This document shows positions 44,796 to 55,760 of a stretch of DNA of 64,000 bases, one piece after another (the stretch's first letter is position 1; every line of letters starts with the position of its first letter). Location of the stretch: positions 2,774,001-2,838,000 of the forward strand of contig JALMGJ010000016.1 in the NCBI GenBank assembly GCA_023362775.1, written 5' to 3'. Source of the DNA: Charina bottae. Taxonomy: Eukaryota; Chordata; Lepidosauria; Squamata; Charinaidae. A program made the translations under genes and the position numbers. The notes under the pieces are model-generated. The model was not told where the DNA came from and ran no database searches. It was given only the letters and a program-made list of their open reading frames with translations.

Positions 44796-46889
44796 TTGCA
44801 GAGAGGCCTCAATTATAACACAGAGGATGCAAATAAATTAGAATTCTTTGCAGCTTTCGAAGCAGCAATGAAAACTACAGGACTTACTACAGAAATCCAA
44901 GAGAATGTAAGACAAATAATCATACCACAAACCAGAAGGACATGGAAACAGAACCAACTGAAAGCAGAAGACAGAGTAGCCCTCAAAAACCTAAAGATGG
45001 ACCAAAGTATCATCATCCTCCCAGCAGACAAAGGCCGCACCACTGTCATTATGGACAGATCACAATATATACAAAAAGCCAAAGATTTACTGGAGGACAA
45101 AGAAACCTACACCCCAGTAAACTCCAATCTGATACAGAAACTTGACAGCCAGGTCAAAAGAATCCTCAACGACCTAACCAAGAAAGGTCAAATCAGTAAA
45201 GAAGAACAGAGGCGGATGAAAAGCAGTGGACCTATCATCCCACGCTTCTACGGACGCCCCAAAATACACAAGCCTAACATACCACTCCGTCCAATTGTAT
45301 CATTACCAGGCACCCCCACATACAACATAGCTAAAGAACTTACAAGAAAACTTGGGCATCTCACAGAGGAGAGTGAATACTCTATCAATTCCCCACTACA
45401 GTGCCTCCAGAAAATCAAAGACATAAAAATAGATGAAGATGAAATTATGGTGTCATTTGATGTCACTGCACTCTTTACATCCATAGACCAAACACTAGCG
45501 ATTGAATCCATGGCAGCAGTTTTACGTAACACACCCGACCTAACAAGATACACCAAGATCAAAATACCCAGAATCATGGACCTCATCAACCTCTGCCTCA
45601 CCACCTACTTTCAGTTTGATGGACAAATATTCCAACAAATCAAAGGAACACCTATGGGATCACCACTCTCAGGACTCATAGCAGAGATAGTAATGCAACG
45701 TCTAGAAAGGATAGCACTCCCACACATACAACCCAAAGTATGGATCTGGTATGTAGATGACACCTTCGTCATAATAAAAAAGGATCAACTGGAGGAAACA
45801 CATGAAGCCATCAACAACATCTTCAAAGGAATAAAATTCACAAGGGAAGAAGAAAACAACAACACACTACCCTTCTTGGACATCCTCATCAGTAGAGGAA
45901 ATGATGGCATTCTAGAAACACAAGTCTACCGGAAATCTACCCACACTAACCAAGTGCTCCACTATCAAAGCAATAACCCAACCTCACACAAGAGGAGCTG
46001 TGTAAGAACACTATTCAGACGAGCACAAACACACTGCAGCAACCCAGAACACCAGAAAAAGGAAACAGACCACTTATATAACATCTTCCAGCAAAATGGA
46101 TATCCACACAACTTTATCAAAAAGTGCCTGACCACTCAACCCACCACAGCAAAACCAACAGAAGCTATGAAAAGGATTACACTGCCATACATTAGAAACA
46201 TCTCAGAAACTACTAATAGACTGTTACATCCACACGGCATCACAGTAGCACACAAACATACCAAAACCCTTCAGAACATTGTAAGTAAACCAAAAGACCC
46301 AGTAGCCCAAGAAGAAAAAACAGGAGTTATCTACAACATACAGTGTAAGGACTGTAACAGCCACTATGTAGGACAGACTGGCAGAAGACTAGCAGAACGG
46401 ATCCACGAACACCAACTAGCAGTCAGAAGACATGATGAAAACTCCTTAATCGCACAACACATGGACAGACGTAACCATACTTTCAACTGGGAAACTGTGA
46501 GCATATTAGACCAGGCCAAATCCAAAAATGCTAGAGAATTCCTAGAAGCTTGGCACTCAGACAAAGCAGCCATCAACAGACACATAGAGGTTAACAACAT
46601 TTACATACCATTCATAAGAGACAATAGAATAGCCAGAAGACCAGAACACCCCTGGGCCAGCAATCAACAACAAGATATGCATAGATTAACAGCAAAATTA
46701 GCAGCAGAGGAGCAATCAAACAACACAATAGACCTTAATCAAGGAACAATTAACTCAGTCAATCACCCAAACAGCACACAACAGCCCAATCAAGGAACTA
46801 CCAAGGAGAGTACAAGACCCCCACCAACACAGGCAGGACAAGCCAGGGTATATAAACAGACAGCAAGTTCCACTCCCTTTTCGCACTGA
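44796..46889 (+). CDS. Penelope reverse transcriptase-GIY-YIG endonuclease
   Basis: Runs 697 codons with no stop. Early region has IIILPADKGRTTVIMDR (about residues 72-88) and RFYGRPKIHKPNIPLRPIVS, both typical of Penelope N-terminal and finger regions. Motif A is VSFDVTALFTSI (from residue 219), motif B GTPMGSPLSGLIAEI, and motif C WYVDDTFVI with Asp at 321-322. KLPFLD-like TLPFLDILIS and VYRKSTHTNQVLHYQSNNP follow. The GIY-YIG nuclease starts GVIYNIQCKDC (510) with YVGQTGRRLAERIHEH (524 on). All key residues I can check are present. The first ATG is internal to the homology; the native N-terminus is likely lost. It copies RNA at target ends exposed by its nuclease (family knowledge). A retroelement gene, not a host gene. 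Confidence 0.88.
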   Translation: MQRGLNYNTEDANKLEFFAAFEAAMKTTGLTTEIQENVRQIIIPQTRRTWKQNQLKAEDRVALKNLKMDQSIIILPADKGRTTVIMDRSQYIQKAKDLLEDKETYTPVNSNLIQKLDSQVKRILNDLTKKGQISKEEQRRMKSSGPIIPRFYGRPKIHKPNIPLRPIVSLPGTPTYNIAKELTRKLGHLTEESEYSINSPLQCLQKIKDIKIDEDEIMVSFDVTALFTSIDQTLAIESMAAVLRNTPDLTRYTKIKIPRIMDLINLCLTTYFQFDGQIFQQIKGTPMGSPLSGLIAEIVMQRLERIALPHIQPKVWIWYVDDTFVIIKKDQLEETHEAINNIFKGIKFTREEENNNTLPFLDILISRGNDGILETQVYRKSTHTNQVLHYQSNNPTSHKRSCVRTLFRRAQTHCSNPEHQKKETDHLYNIFQQNGYPHNFIKKCLTTQPTTAKPTEAMKRITLPYIRNISETTNRLLHPHGITVAHKHTKTLQNIVSKPKDPVAQEEKTGVIYNIQCKDCNSHYVGQTGRRLAERIHEHQLAVRRHDENSLIAQHMDRRNHTFNWETVSILDQAKSKNAREFLEAWHSDKAAINRHIEVNNIYIPFIRDNRIARRPEHPWASNQQQDMHRLTAKLAAEEQSNNTIDLNQGTINSVNHPNSTQQPNQGTTKESTRPPPTQAGQARVYKQTASSTPFSH

Positions 46890-46915
46890 AGATGTTGCCT
46901 AGCCTGGCAATGAAA
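46886..46915 (+). other. Hammerhead-like hairpin in Penelope 3' region
   Basis: CTGAAGA, one T, stem GTTGCC, loop TAGCCT, stem GGCAAT, then GAAA. It overlaps the ORF stop codon. Same layout as at 38444-38475 with a different stem sequence. Confidence 0.4.
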
Positions 46916-46961
46916 TGTCTGCATGAAAACAACAAGGCTCAGAGAGCACCAAAGACTCCAT

Positions 46962-46991
46962 ATATATATATATGTTATATTATATATTATA

Positions 46992-47084
<93 letters not shown>

Positions 47085-47100
47085 ATATATATAATTATAT
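46962..47100. repeat. (TA)n array with interruptions
   Basis: About 140 bp of nearly pure TA with ttatattatatt and ataattat breaks. Confidence 0.95.
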
Positions 47101-47155
47101 TAGATGTGTAAAATGGGTAAGGGGACACTGACTCATATGATATGGTCTTGTCCCA
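47101..47155 (+). mobile_element. L1 ORF2 fragment (C-terminal cysteine region)
   Basis: Reads CKMGKGTLTHMIWSCPTI, matching the CWRC..E.GTF.HM.W.C motif near the end of L1 ORF2. Only ~55 bp, between the (TA)n array and AT-rich DNA. Confidence 0.65.
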
Positions 47156-48496
47156 CTATAACCCCATTTTTTAATTTTTTTTAAAAAAATATGTAAGTCT
47201 GTTAATATAGCGTTACAAAGATCAATGCAGTCTAAAGATACAAATTACATACATACCAAAAACTTTCAACTTTTCATCATATATAAAGAGTGATAGATTT
47301 ATTGAGAATGGGAGGCAGCCCAAAGGTTATTCTTCAGTGTTGGAAGGACAGTATGATCCAAGATTTACACTTTACAATTCTGGATCAATGCACATTGGTT
47401 TTCGGTTTACAACACAGCCCTCCACTAGCATAACAGAAATGCTGATCAATATTATTTCATGTGGTTCAGGGTTTAATAATGTGTTTAAAAATTAGGCCAA
47501 AATAACTTTTCTAAATAATATAGTTTTGCTGGGTCTCTTCCACCCTTCTTATAGTAAAGTAGTATTATTATGTTTAAAATAATCTTTGCTTTGTACCATA
47601 CCATCATTGCTGATATTCTATCTAAAGTTGAAATAACATTAGCTATTGAAATGTTACTCTTCTGTTAAGTACAATGAAAATGAAAGCAATAATATGCTCA
47701 GGAAGCAAACAACAGAAAAATAAAGCTACAAAATAGCTAGAATCAACTATAATTCTAAATATCAGTTTAAAATGCTTCAAACAATACTGGCATTTATTAC
47801 AGAAATAATATATAAACAGACATTTGAATGATAAAGCTTGGAGTGATAAATGGCAGTTTCTCCCAATATACTGTGGTATTCCCCCCATCTGCATCACCAT
47901 GATTAAGAATGTTTACATAAACTGTTGTATAATTTAGCTGACCAGCTTGTTGTTACTAGCCAGGCTATTTCAATTTTGAGAACGTTGGACAGTGAATTCT
48001 GCAGACTGTATAACATCAGCCATCTGCTTCCCCTTAATTTGACTTCTTAGGTAGGTCCCATGTCAATGCCTATGGAAGTGCTCCTGTGGCTTGGCGCCCA
48101 GTAATGATTCTGTGCAGACACTAAGTTTATATTCAGTTCTACACAAGGTTATGATATTATGCTCTCTCCCAATATTTTAATAATAGCATAAATCACCTGC
48201 ATATAATCCTGTCTGGATTTTAAACCTACCAATGGTACCACATGCTCTAGCGTATGATCTCAAGGGAGTAGTAAGTATGCCAAGTCCAGAGAGATTGGTT
48301 AGTCACTAATGGATGTATAAGGAAGAATTTTATTCTGAGGTTTTCATGCATGATTATGTAGTTAGAGCACTGAGTAATTCATATCCACACTCATCCATAA
48401 AGTTCATGTGCCAATGTGGGTCAATCTATATCTGTCAGCCTATCTTAAAAGGTTGTTAGAGGATAAAATTTTGGAAAGGCCTGTGTGGTATATTCT
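47156..48496. other. Unassigned unique sequence
   Basis: No gene recognised. 48436-48480 (gcctatcttaaaaggttgtt) may be a small MIR-like core relic. 48030-48230 is repeat-poor. Confidence 0.5.
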
Positions 48497-49711
48497 CCAG
48501 CAAAGGAGATTGTTACCTTGTGGCGGTGCTGGAGCTTGAGCACCTCAATGACGCCATGAGCTAAACCGTGAAGGGACACCCAAGATGGGAAGGTCATAGC
48601 AGAGAGGTCAGACTAAATACGATCCTTGGGAAAGGTAACAGCAACCCACCCCAGTATTCTTGCGGTGAAAACTAAATAGATCAGTACAACCAGAGATATG
48701 TTGGTATACCATCGGAAGATGGGACTCCCAGGTCAGAAGATGGTCAAAATGCTACTGGGGAGGAACAGAGGATAAGTTCAACTAGCCATAGATGTGACAA
48801 TGCAGATAGCTCAAAGCCGAAAGGACAGCTAGCGGCTGACGGTTCTGGTGGTGAACGACGAATCCGATGTTCTAAAGATCAACAAACCATAGGAACCTGG
48901 AATGTAAGATCTATGAGCCAGGGCAAATTGGATGTGGTTATTGGTGAGATGTCAAGATTAAATATAGACATTTTGGGTGTCAGTGACCTGAAATGGACTG
49001 GAATGGGCCACTTCACATCAGATGACCACCAGATCTACTACTGTGGACAAGAAGACCACAGAAGAAATGGAGTAGCCTTCATAATTAATAATAAAGTGGC
49101 TAAAGCAGTGCTTGGATACAATCCAAAAAACGATAGAATGATCTCAATTCAAATTGAGAGTAAGCCATTTAACATCAAAGTGATCCAAATATATGCCCCA
49201 ACTACAGATGCTGAAGAAGCAGAAGTAGATTAGTTCTATGAGGATCTGCAGCACCTACTGGATAATATGCCAAGAAAACCAAGAAGGCAAGATGGCTGTC
49301 TGCTGAGACACTGGAAGTAGCCCAAGAAAGAAGGAAAACAAAAGGCAAGAGTGACAGGGGGAGATATGCCCAATTAAATGCAAAATTCCAGAGGTTAGCC
49401 AGAAGAGATAAGGAATTATTTTTAAACAAGCAATGCACAGAAGTGGAAGAAGACAATAGAATCGGAAGGACAAGAGACTTCTTCCAGAAAATTAGAAACA
49501 TCAGAGGTAAATTCCAGGCAAAAATGGGTATGATCAAAAACAAAGATGGCAAGGACCTAACAGAAGCAGAAGAGATCAAGAAAAGGTGGCAAGAATATAT
49601 GGAAGATCTGCATAGGAAGGATAATAATATCGGGGATAGATTTGACAGTGTGGTCAGTGAGTTAGAGCCAGACATTCTGAAGAGTGAGGTTGAATTGGCC
49701 TTAAGAAGCCC

Positions 49712-49713
<2 letters not shown>
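48497..49713 (+). mobile_element. BovB (RTE) LINE, 5' part with internal deletion
   Basis: The ~400-bp 5' leader (ccttgtggcggtgctggagc, agatgggactcccaggtcag) is that of BovB, followed by the endonuclease. The rest of the endonuclease is missing at a junction near 49265, after which the linker before the reverse transcriptase continues, until a (TA)n array replaces the polymerase at 49714. Confidence 0.9.
48880..49713 (+). pseudogene. BovB ORF fragment (endonuclease N-part and linker)
   Basis: TIGTWNVRSMSQGKLDVVIGE opens the APE-type endonuclease, with LNIDILGVSDLKWTGMG (a D where E of the ELKW motif is usual lies just before) and RRNGVAFIINNKVAKAVLGY, then VIQIYAPTTDAEEAEVD and a stop at 49231. 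The GDWN and SDH parts are deleted. From about 49290 the linker reads LRLIGKSDRGRYAQLN-like and then, in an open frame from 49443, RDFFQKIRNIRGKFQAKMGM, EAEEIKKRWQEYMEDLHRKD and SELEPDILKSEVELAL, the standard lead-in to the BovB polymerase, which is absent. Inactive. Confidence 0.85.

Positions 49714-49771
<58 letters not shown>
49714..49771. repeat. (TA)n microsatellite
   Basis: About 29 TA units directly at the point where the BovB homology ends. Confidence 0.97.
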
Positions 49772-49775
<4 letters not shown>

Positions 49776-50458
49776 CACGACAAGTGAAAATTCTTAAAAC
49801 TAATTTTGTGTGGTTGGTTGAAACAAAACATTCAGAATGGCAGTATCAGTGAAGGGATATCCTTGAAGCCTCATTAGCCACCTCAGTCCATCATGAAAAC
49901 CTTCCACTGATCAATTAACAATAGACATTGCAATGATGCTTCAATGAACTTTCTTTCTGTTTAATTTCAGTCAGTGGAATGCCTATAGGTGGGCTGTGTG
50001 ATTGATCAAGAAATTCCAGATCTGAAACTCAGATGTGATGTGAACTTGTTTTATGACTCCAAGAAAACCACACTTTCTTAGTATTTCCCTCCCCTGACTT
50101 TGTCAGCCCTTTGAGGTAGGCCAGAGAAGATGCACAAACCATGAGTACTAACTCTACCTTTATTGTAAGGTTACAATAATAGAATCTTGCAAGTCTGAAA
50201 GCATTTCTCCCCTCCTTTACTTTTACTCTCCAGAAAATTAGGGAGGAATGCTTCTCATGCCCCTTTTGCTTCTGTGGGCTATGATGACAGTGGTATAGGC
50301 CGTGGTTCTTCCTCCTGTCTCCCAAGGTTATTTCCACATACCATTACAGATCTGCAAAATTAGAATAATAATATTACTTTACTTCTGGTAGATGCTAGGA
50401 CATATACTATAGTCCAGCAATATTTGGAGGATGCATATTTCAATGAGTTGTTGTAAAG
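49772..50458. other. Unassigned unique sequence
   Basis: No gene or repeat recognised. Confidence 0.5.
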
Positions 50459-50582
50459 CAAGGATGGGCAACATGGGCCCTCCAACTATTGTTAAGCTCC
50501 ACACCCTTTAATTCTTATCCAGTTGAAAGATGCTAGGAGATAAGTCCATCAGTGCCTGCAGAACTACATGTTGCCAATCCAG
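50459..50582 (+). mobile_element. Degenerate hAT-type MITE
   Basis: caaggatgggcaacatgggc...ctccaactattgttaagctc on the left and ctgcagaactacatgttgcc-aatcc on the right resemble the arms of the C(A)GGGGTGGGCAACCTG...CAGGTTGCC(C)ACCCCTG palindromic MITEs. Flanks ttgtaaag and ttgtagca agree at five or six positions. Confidence 0.5.
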
Positions 50583-50702
50583 TTGTAGCAATTAGAATGT
50601 ACAACACATTTGAAGTGGTCTGACGATTTGATTGCCTTATGCAAAACTTAAGTATTCTTAGCTCCTATATCTTGCTTCCTTTTCAGTGTGCAATTCTTTT
50701 AG

Positions 50703-50836
50703 CCCCTGTGTGTGTGTGTGTGTGCACGCGTGTGAGCACGAGCGTGCACCTCTGAGTCAGTCTTGACTCCTGGTGACTGCCCGGACAAGTCCCTGCAGTT
50801 TTCTTGGCAAGATTTCAGAAGTGGTTTGCCATTGTG
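50703..50836 (-). mobile_element. (TG)n and SINE-type fragment
   Basis: A short (TG)n followed by cagtcttgactcctggtgac, ccctgcagttttcttggcaa and cagaagtggtttgccattg, a sequence that in squamates precedes the inverted MIR-like SINE core. It ends abruptly at the GC-rich hAT material. Confidence 0.55.
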
Positions 50837-51169
50837 GTGCGGGGGTGCACGCATGCGTGCACGGCGGCAGCACAGGGGGCGTGCGGTGGCAGCGGCGTGT
50901 GCAGGGGGCATGCGGTGGCAGTGGCGTGTGCGGGGGGCACGCGGTGGCAACAGTGTGTGCGGCGGGAGCGGTGGCGGCCTCGCTAAAATGCGGAAGTGCT
51001 GATGGCGAGCCGCTGCTGTCTTTGCTGCTGCCGCTGCCGTGCACACTACCGCTGCCACACGTGCCCCTGCACCACTGCCGCATGCACCCCCATGCCTCCG
51101 CTTCACGACACACTAAATTGTGTGTTGCAACACACTAAAGTGTCACGACACAGAGTTTGGAAAGCTATG
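50837..51169 (+). mobile_element. hAT-type non-autonomous element, copy E, left end lost
   Basis: Right end CAGAGTTTGGAAAGCTATG with GTGTCACGACAC subterminal repeats is intact, and the GC-rich inside (gcgtgcggtggcagcggcgt units of ~30 bp) matches copies B and D. The left inverted repeat is missing and the element starts directly in SINE-like sequence, so no target duplication can be paired with GTCTACCA on the right. Confidence 0.75.
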
Positions 51170-51419
51170 GTCTACCAGATGCTTGGTCATTTTCCTACTT
51201 TTTGCAATACTAGAAAGGGAGAAAGAAAGAAGGGCCTCACTAAGCCTGGGTTGAGCCATTATATGTGTCTGGAGCCCTTGTTTGTATGATAGACATGGCT
51301 GCTTTACATCCCACATCTTTAGCAAAAGAATAAAAAAGAAAGGAAAAATATAATCTTGTTGGTTTTGCCAACATGCCTTTAGCAGGAATGGAAATAGTCA
51401 TTCCTGGGGATGGCTAGTC
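51170..51419. other. Unassigned sequence
   Basis: Nothing recognised. Confidence 0.5.
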
Positions 51420-51648
51420 CCCTAGAACTGCCCTAAATAACTTTTTATACCCACGGGCTGACAGAGAACCATCAGCCATCTGGATTTTATCATATTTTAT
51501 ATTTTTATTGTGTGTTTATATTTATATTTGTTGCACTTGCAGTTATGTTGCATTTTAACTGTGTTTTTATTGTAAACTGCCCAGAGTCCCTCCTTGGGGG
51601 GAGATGGGCGGTGATAAAAATTTGATAAATAAATAAAATAAAATAAAT
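51420..51648 (+). mobile_element. L2/CR1-type LINE 3' end
   Basis: ttttattgtaaactgcccag, agtccctccttgggggg-agatgggcggtgataaaaat and an (AAAT)n-like end. Same tail as the inverted copy at 44461. Confidence 0.85.
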
Positions 51649-52378
51649 AATCTACTTTTTCTGCAGTTTATATTTACTGTGGAGGGAAGGAGAGAATTTT
51701 TGCAGGTAATTTAATATGTATTTAGAGATGGATAAGTGGCATACACCTCCCTCCCATCCAGGACACACATCCATAATGAAAGGGATTGAGAAATATCCAC
51801 TAGAAGCTCTTTAATGACAAATAGATTTCAAATCTGTCACCAGCTTGAACACATTTTGTCAAGAGGAGGGGGGAGAAGAGGAGAACCCCAGCAGAAACAT
51901 TCTATTGTCACATTCAGTATATTTCAGCAGTCAAGCTTTTTGAAAGAAAAGACAAGTAGATAACCCCCAATCTCCCACTACTTTGCTTAATTTGTTTCTG
52001 CTATCTTGAAACAGGCTATTACTGTGTTTATATATCAAAGTGTAATGCTTCTTGACTGCGTAACAATCTCAAACAGGCTGAATGATGAGGAGAGGGTGAT
52101 CTACAAAGCTGTATAATCTGCCAGAAAAGAATAAAGGCATGGCAGTGTACAGAAGTGGCAATTTGGGATTCTCCACATGATCCCTCCTAATGTGGTTGCT
52201 GTGAAATTATCCACAATGATTGTAAGCGCTGGCGAGAATGTGAGAGGACTTGAAGCCAGAGGAATGCTTTCTTCAAAGTGGGTGTTGTCATGCTAATGGG
52301 CAGGATTGGGACCAGGGAGATCCAGGTTCAAGCATCTGTTCATCTCTGAATCTCTTGGGGAGGTTTGTGATACGTTGG
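51649..52378. other. Unassigned unique sequence
   Basis: No gene recognised. 52010-52240 is repeat-poor with even base composition and might be constrained. Confidence 0.5.
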
Positions 52379-52542
52379 CTGGGATGGAACTAGGGTCTGT
52401 GTCACCCGGGGCAAACATGGATTCCACGCCCCCCATGGGTTCTTTTGTCATTTTGGTGCCCCCTAGGCATCATTTTGGTGCCCCCCCCAGTGCGGTGCCT
52501 GGGGCACATGCCTCTCTTGCCCCCCCCCTAGTTGTGGCCCTG
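52379..52542 (+). mobile_element. hAT-type MITE, 164 bp
   Basis: Left ctgggatggaactagggtct and right ccctagttgtggccctg are imperfect inverted ends of the common CAGGGCCGGAACTAGGG type; 8-bp flanks TACGTTGG and TACCTTGG agree at 7 of 8 positions. Interior has repeated cattttggtgccccc units and poly-C runs. Confidence 0.75.
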
Positions 52543-52872
52543 TACCTTGGTCCCAGTAATGCCCATGATGGCCATGGAATTCTGAGAATTGGTCCACGCA
52601 TCTGGAGGGCACTCAACAGGGGGAGGCTGCTATAAAATCTCCAGATAGCATCAAAAGTAATGCTGTTTGTAAATCTTTCTGGTTTTCTGAAGGATTCCTT
52701 TGCAGAAAAAGAGGGTGGCTACCTCAGTATCAGAGTGCTTTAGAACTTTCTTTTCAGTTCCTCTGATGGTGATTAATTGCCTACTTCATTGATTCAATAT
52801 GATGGAGTAGTCTGCTGTTTTATTCTCCCAGTATCTCTCTATAACTCTGCACCTCAGTTGGTGGCAGCACCT

Positions 52873-53085
52873 AGCTGACCTTGTTTAGGCTCAGAAGCTA
52901 AGCAAGGTCAACCCTGTTCAACACTTAGATGGGAGGCTTCCAGGGAATACCAGGGCAGTAGATTAGACTGGAAAATTGAAGAGCATCCAAAAAGAAGGCA
53001 ACGTCAATCCATTCCTGTAACATTCCCTTTGGAAGTGGCCTCCTATTTCTTGGCGATTCTGTAAGAAAAGTAAATGCCCTTGAGA
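52873..53085 (+). mobile_element. 5S rRNA-derived SINE (SINE3 type)
   Basis: ctcagaagctaagcaaggtc and cacttagatgggaggcttcc-agggaataccaggg follow the internal promoter half of 5S rRNA (A box AAGCTAAGCAGGGTC, C box TGGATGGGAGACC...GGGAATACC). The body after 52972 (gaaggcaacgtcaatccatt, ggaagtggcctcctatttct) is not rRNA. The 5' quarter of 5S is blurred. A relic retroposon, not a working 5S gene. Confidence 0.82.
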
Positions 53086-55174
53086 ATGTTATTTATTTAT
53101 TTTTTCTCCTTTGACAGAAACCTAAATGGCATTTTTTCCCCATCAGATTAAATGAGAAGGGTCAAAAAACTGCTAAAGAAATGACTGGCACAATGCTTGC
53201 GACAAGCAAGTCATGGAAATTTTTCATGCTGCAAAAGTTCTCCTTACTTAATAGGAGTGAGTGAAGCTTCAAAAGGATGCTTCAGATTCATGAAATGTCA
53301 AGCAAAGGCCCATTTCAATGCCATTCAATGAAGCCAATTGACTTCCTGCTAACTTTTGAATTACTGTACTCTACTCAAGCTGGCAAATGGGACTTCTGCA
53401 CATAGAGGCATGAGCAGAAGCTCTGTTTCTCAAGGGAAGGTGGCCAACCCAATCCACAGCCTTGAGGTTTTGGGGAGGTCAAGAGCACCTCAACATATTA
53501 AAACAAATTATCTGATCAAGATGATGTGCCTTGTGTTGAGGGAAAACATCTCCCTGAAACCCTAACATTTAACACATAACTTGCACATCAAGGATGTTTG
53601 TTTGCATCAGTTTTTGTATTCCTAGTATCTCTTTTTAAAACTATTTGACCTCAAGGATGTGTTTATTTGACTCTGTGCCTATTCTAAATGACAATGACTC
53701 AGTGGGAAGAAACTAAACTGTTAGTAAAGCTCTAAGGAACATACACACACAAAAAAGGAAAAGTAACACTGTTGTGGCTCTTTTAAGTATAATCTCATTG
53801 TAATGCACTCTAAGGTCCTGAATATGTCAACTAGAAGGATGCAAACCAAGATACAGCTGTCTAAGCATGCTGGAAATACATTCGTTGCCTTATGGTCAAA
53901 CATATCTACCCCTCTTCAGGGTTAAGTTCAGAGCAAACTGGTTGTGTTTGCATTGATTGGCAGATGGCTGTGAAATTATCCTCCCACACTGAACATCTGA
54001 TTATTATTTTGTTTTGTATTTAAATAAGGCATTGGATGAATGTCAAATGTGTTCGTGCTACCTAATTTCATAACTTATTTTCAGGCAAATAGATGTTCCA
54101 GCTACTCATCATGATGGACATTTAGCCTAAAGGCTGCCAGAGAAAATAATGAAAACCCAAGAAAGAGTTTGAATTAGTTAGTCAAACACAAATAAATTGA
54201 CAAGACTGCTAAAAAAGCAACATGTTTCCCTCTTTCCTTTGCTTTAACCAATATGTCATTTTTTGTCTTTTCATGATGGACCTTAATGTTCACTATTGCA
54301 CATGCGCACAGTGATTTGAAGTTCAACATCTAGTAGCTGGCAGCAGTTACTTAATCTTTGGTGGTTTCCAAGTCACAGGCCTCCTAGTCTTTTCAGTCCA
54401 TTACTATTGCTCTGTACCATGATGATAGGTAGGAACACGGTTGGCTGGTTGTTTCAGATAATGACTGATCTCCTGCCCCAAATATTAAATGTTTTTTCAA
54501 CTCCACATGATTTTCTCTTTATTTCTGTCCTTCCTCCCTCCCTCCCTCCTATTTTCTAACTGCTCTTCCCTCTGTGTTTTGCTCCCCTAGTAATCACCAT
54601 GTAGCACCATTTGGAAGGATTTTCGTTCCTTCTGTGGTGGTAAAAGGCACCCCCATACACATGTGAGCTGCATTCACTGCCAAACCTATGGGATGCCCCC
54701 CACAGCATGTGAACTGATTAAGAAAACATTCACAGGAAGCTGAATTGACCCTGAGTGGTGACAGGGAGAAGAATCAGTCAGGGCCCAGGGACCCAGTAAA
54801 CCAAATTGTTTCTATTCACTGGCCATATCTCAGAATTAGTATAGCTGCCATACCAACCTAGTAGGAAAGGATAAACAATAAGAAGGTCACCCAGATGGGT
54901 TTATCAAAAACATTCCAATGTCATGCTGTAATTTCCATTGTGTCTGCCTTTTTCTTTATTTTGCCTTTGGCCAAGGGTATATCAGCTATGATTCTCCCTT
55001 TGCTCAGGGCTACCCAACAAACGGCCAATATTTTGCTGGGACCCCATAATGCACTGAATTATTGCATGCATGCTAATAAAATTATGTATCTTCAAAGTGA
55101 TTTGGTTGCTTTAGGTAAGCCAGGTTTTGGCCACAACAGTCCAGTCCTAAATAGTCCAGATGACCAAGGTCTAG
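53086..55174. other. Unassigned unique sequence
   Basis: About 2 kb with a short (CCTC)n near 54533-54548; no gene or repeat recognised. It ends in the target duplication of the next insertion. Confidence 0.6.
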
Positions 55175-55499
55175 CTGAATTAGCTTTAGGTTAGTTTTGT
55201 TTTTTTTGCGATAAAGTTTTTATTATTTTTAAAGACAAAGATAAAAAACTACAGAAAAACAAAAAAAACTACAGACAAAAAAGAAAAAAACACTAAAAGA
55301 GTAAAAACACAAGAAAAAAAGACTTTTAGAAAGTTACATATAGAGGTGACTTCCAGCTTTCAATAGTAAGAATATACAGCAATTCCCATAAACAAACCCT
55401 TCTTCTACATCAAACCATTATCACATTATTTCTATAAATCCTTCCATTAACACATATACAAATGTCTAATACCATTGCTCCTTTCCCTTACATAAAAAA

Positions 55500-55503
<4 letters not shown>

Positions 55504-55598
<95 letters not shown>

Positions 55599-55608
55599 TG
55601 TGTGTATC

Positions 55609-55640
<32 letters not shown>
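55504..55640. repeat. (TA)n-(GT)n compound microsatellite
   Basis: Occupies the same place in the element as the array at 1126-1208 of copy 1. Confidence 0.96.
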
Positions 55641-55641
<1 letters not shown>

Positions 55642-55760
55642 ATTTCTACTTCAAACTTCCCTCCCTCTTAAAAAAATATCCATTTAATTTTTTTCTTCTT
55701 ACAACTATTCTATATACTTCTGTGTACACAATAAGCATCAAATTGTAAAAACAAATAAAT

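Larger units (their letters stand above)
44796..46970 (+). mobile_element. Penelope-like element 2, near-complete
   Basis: A 697-codon open frame for reverse transcriptase and GIY-YIG endonuclease, followed by a short 3' region (gatgttgcctagcctggcaa...gaaatgtctgcatgaaaaca...ctcagagagcaccaaagact) typical of vertebrate Penelope elements. The left part is cut off at the microsatellite, so the N-terminal part of the ORF is probably missing. (TA)n arrays lie on both sides. No target duplication can be read. Confidence 0.9.

Noticed and set aside
50699..51138. Six overlapping frames of 60-135 codons
   Set aside because: Same cause: GC-rich repeat of hAT copy E.
52873..52972. 5S rRNA gene
   Set aside because: Diverged, 5' part blurred and joined to a SINE body.
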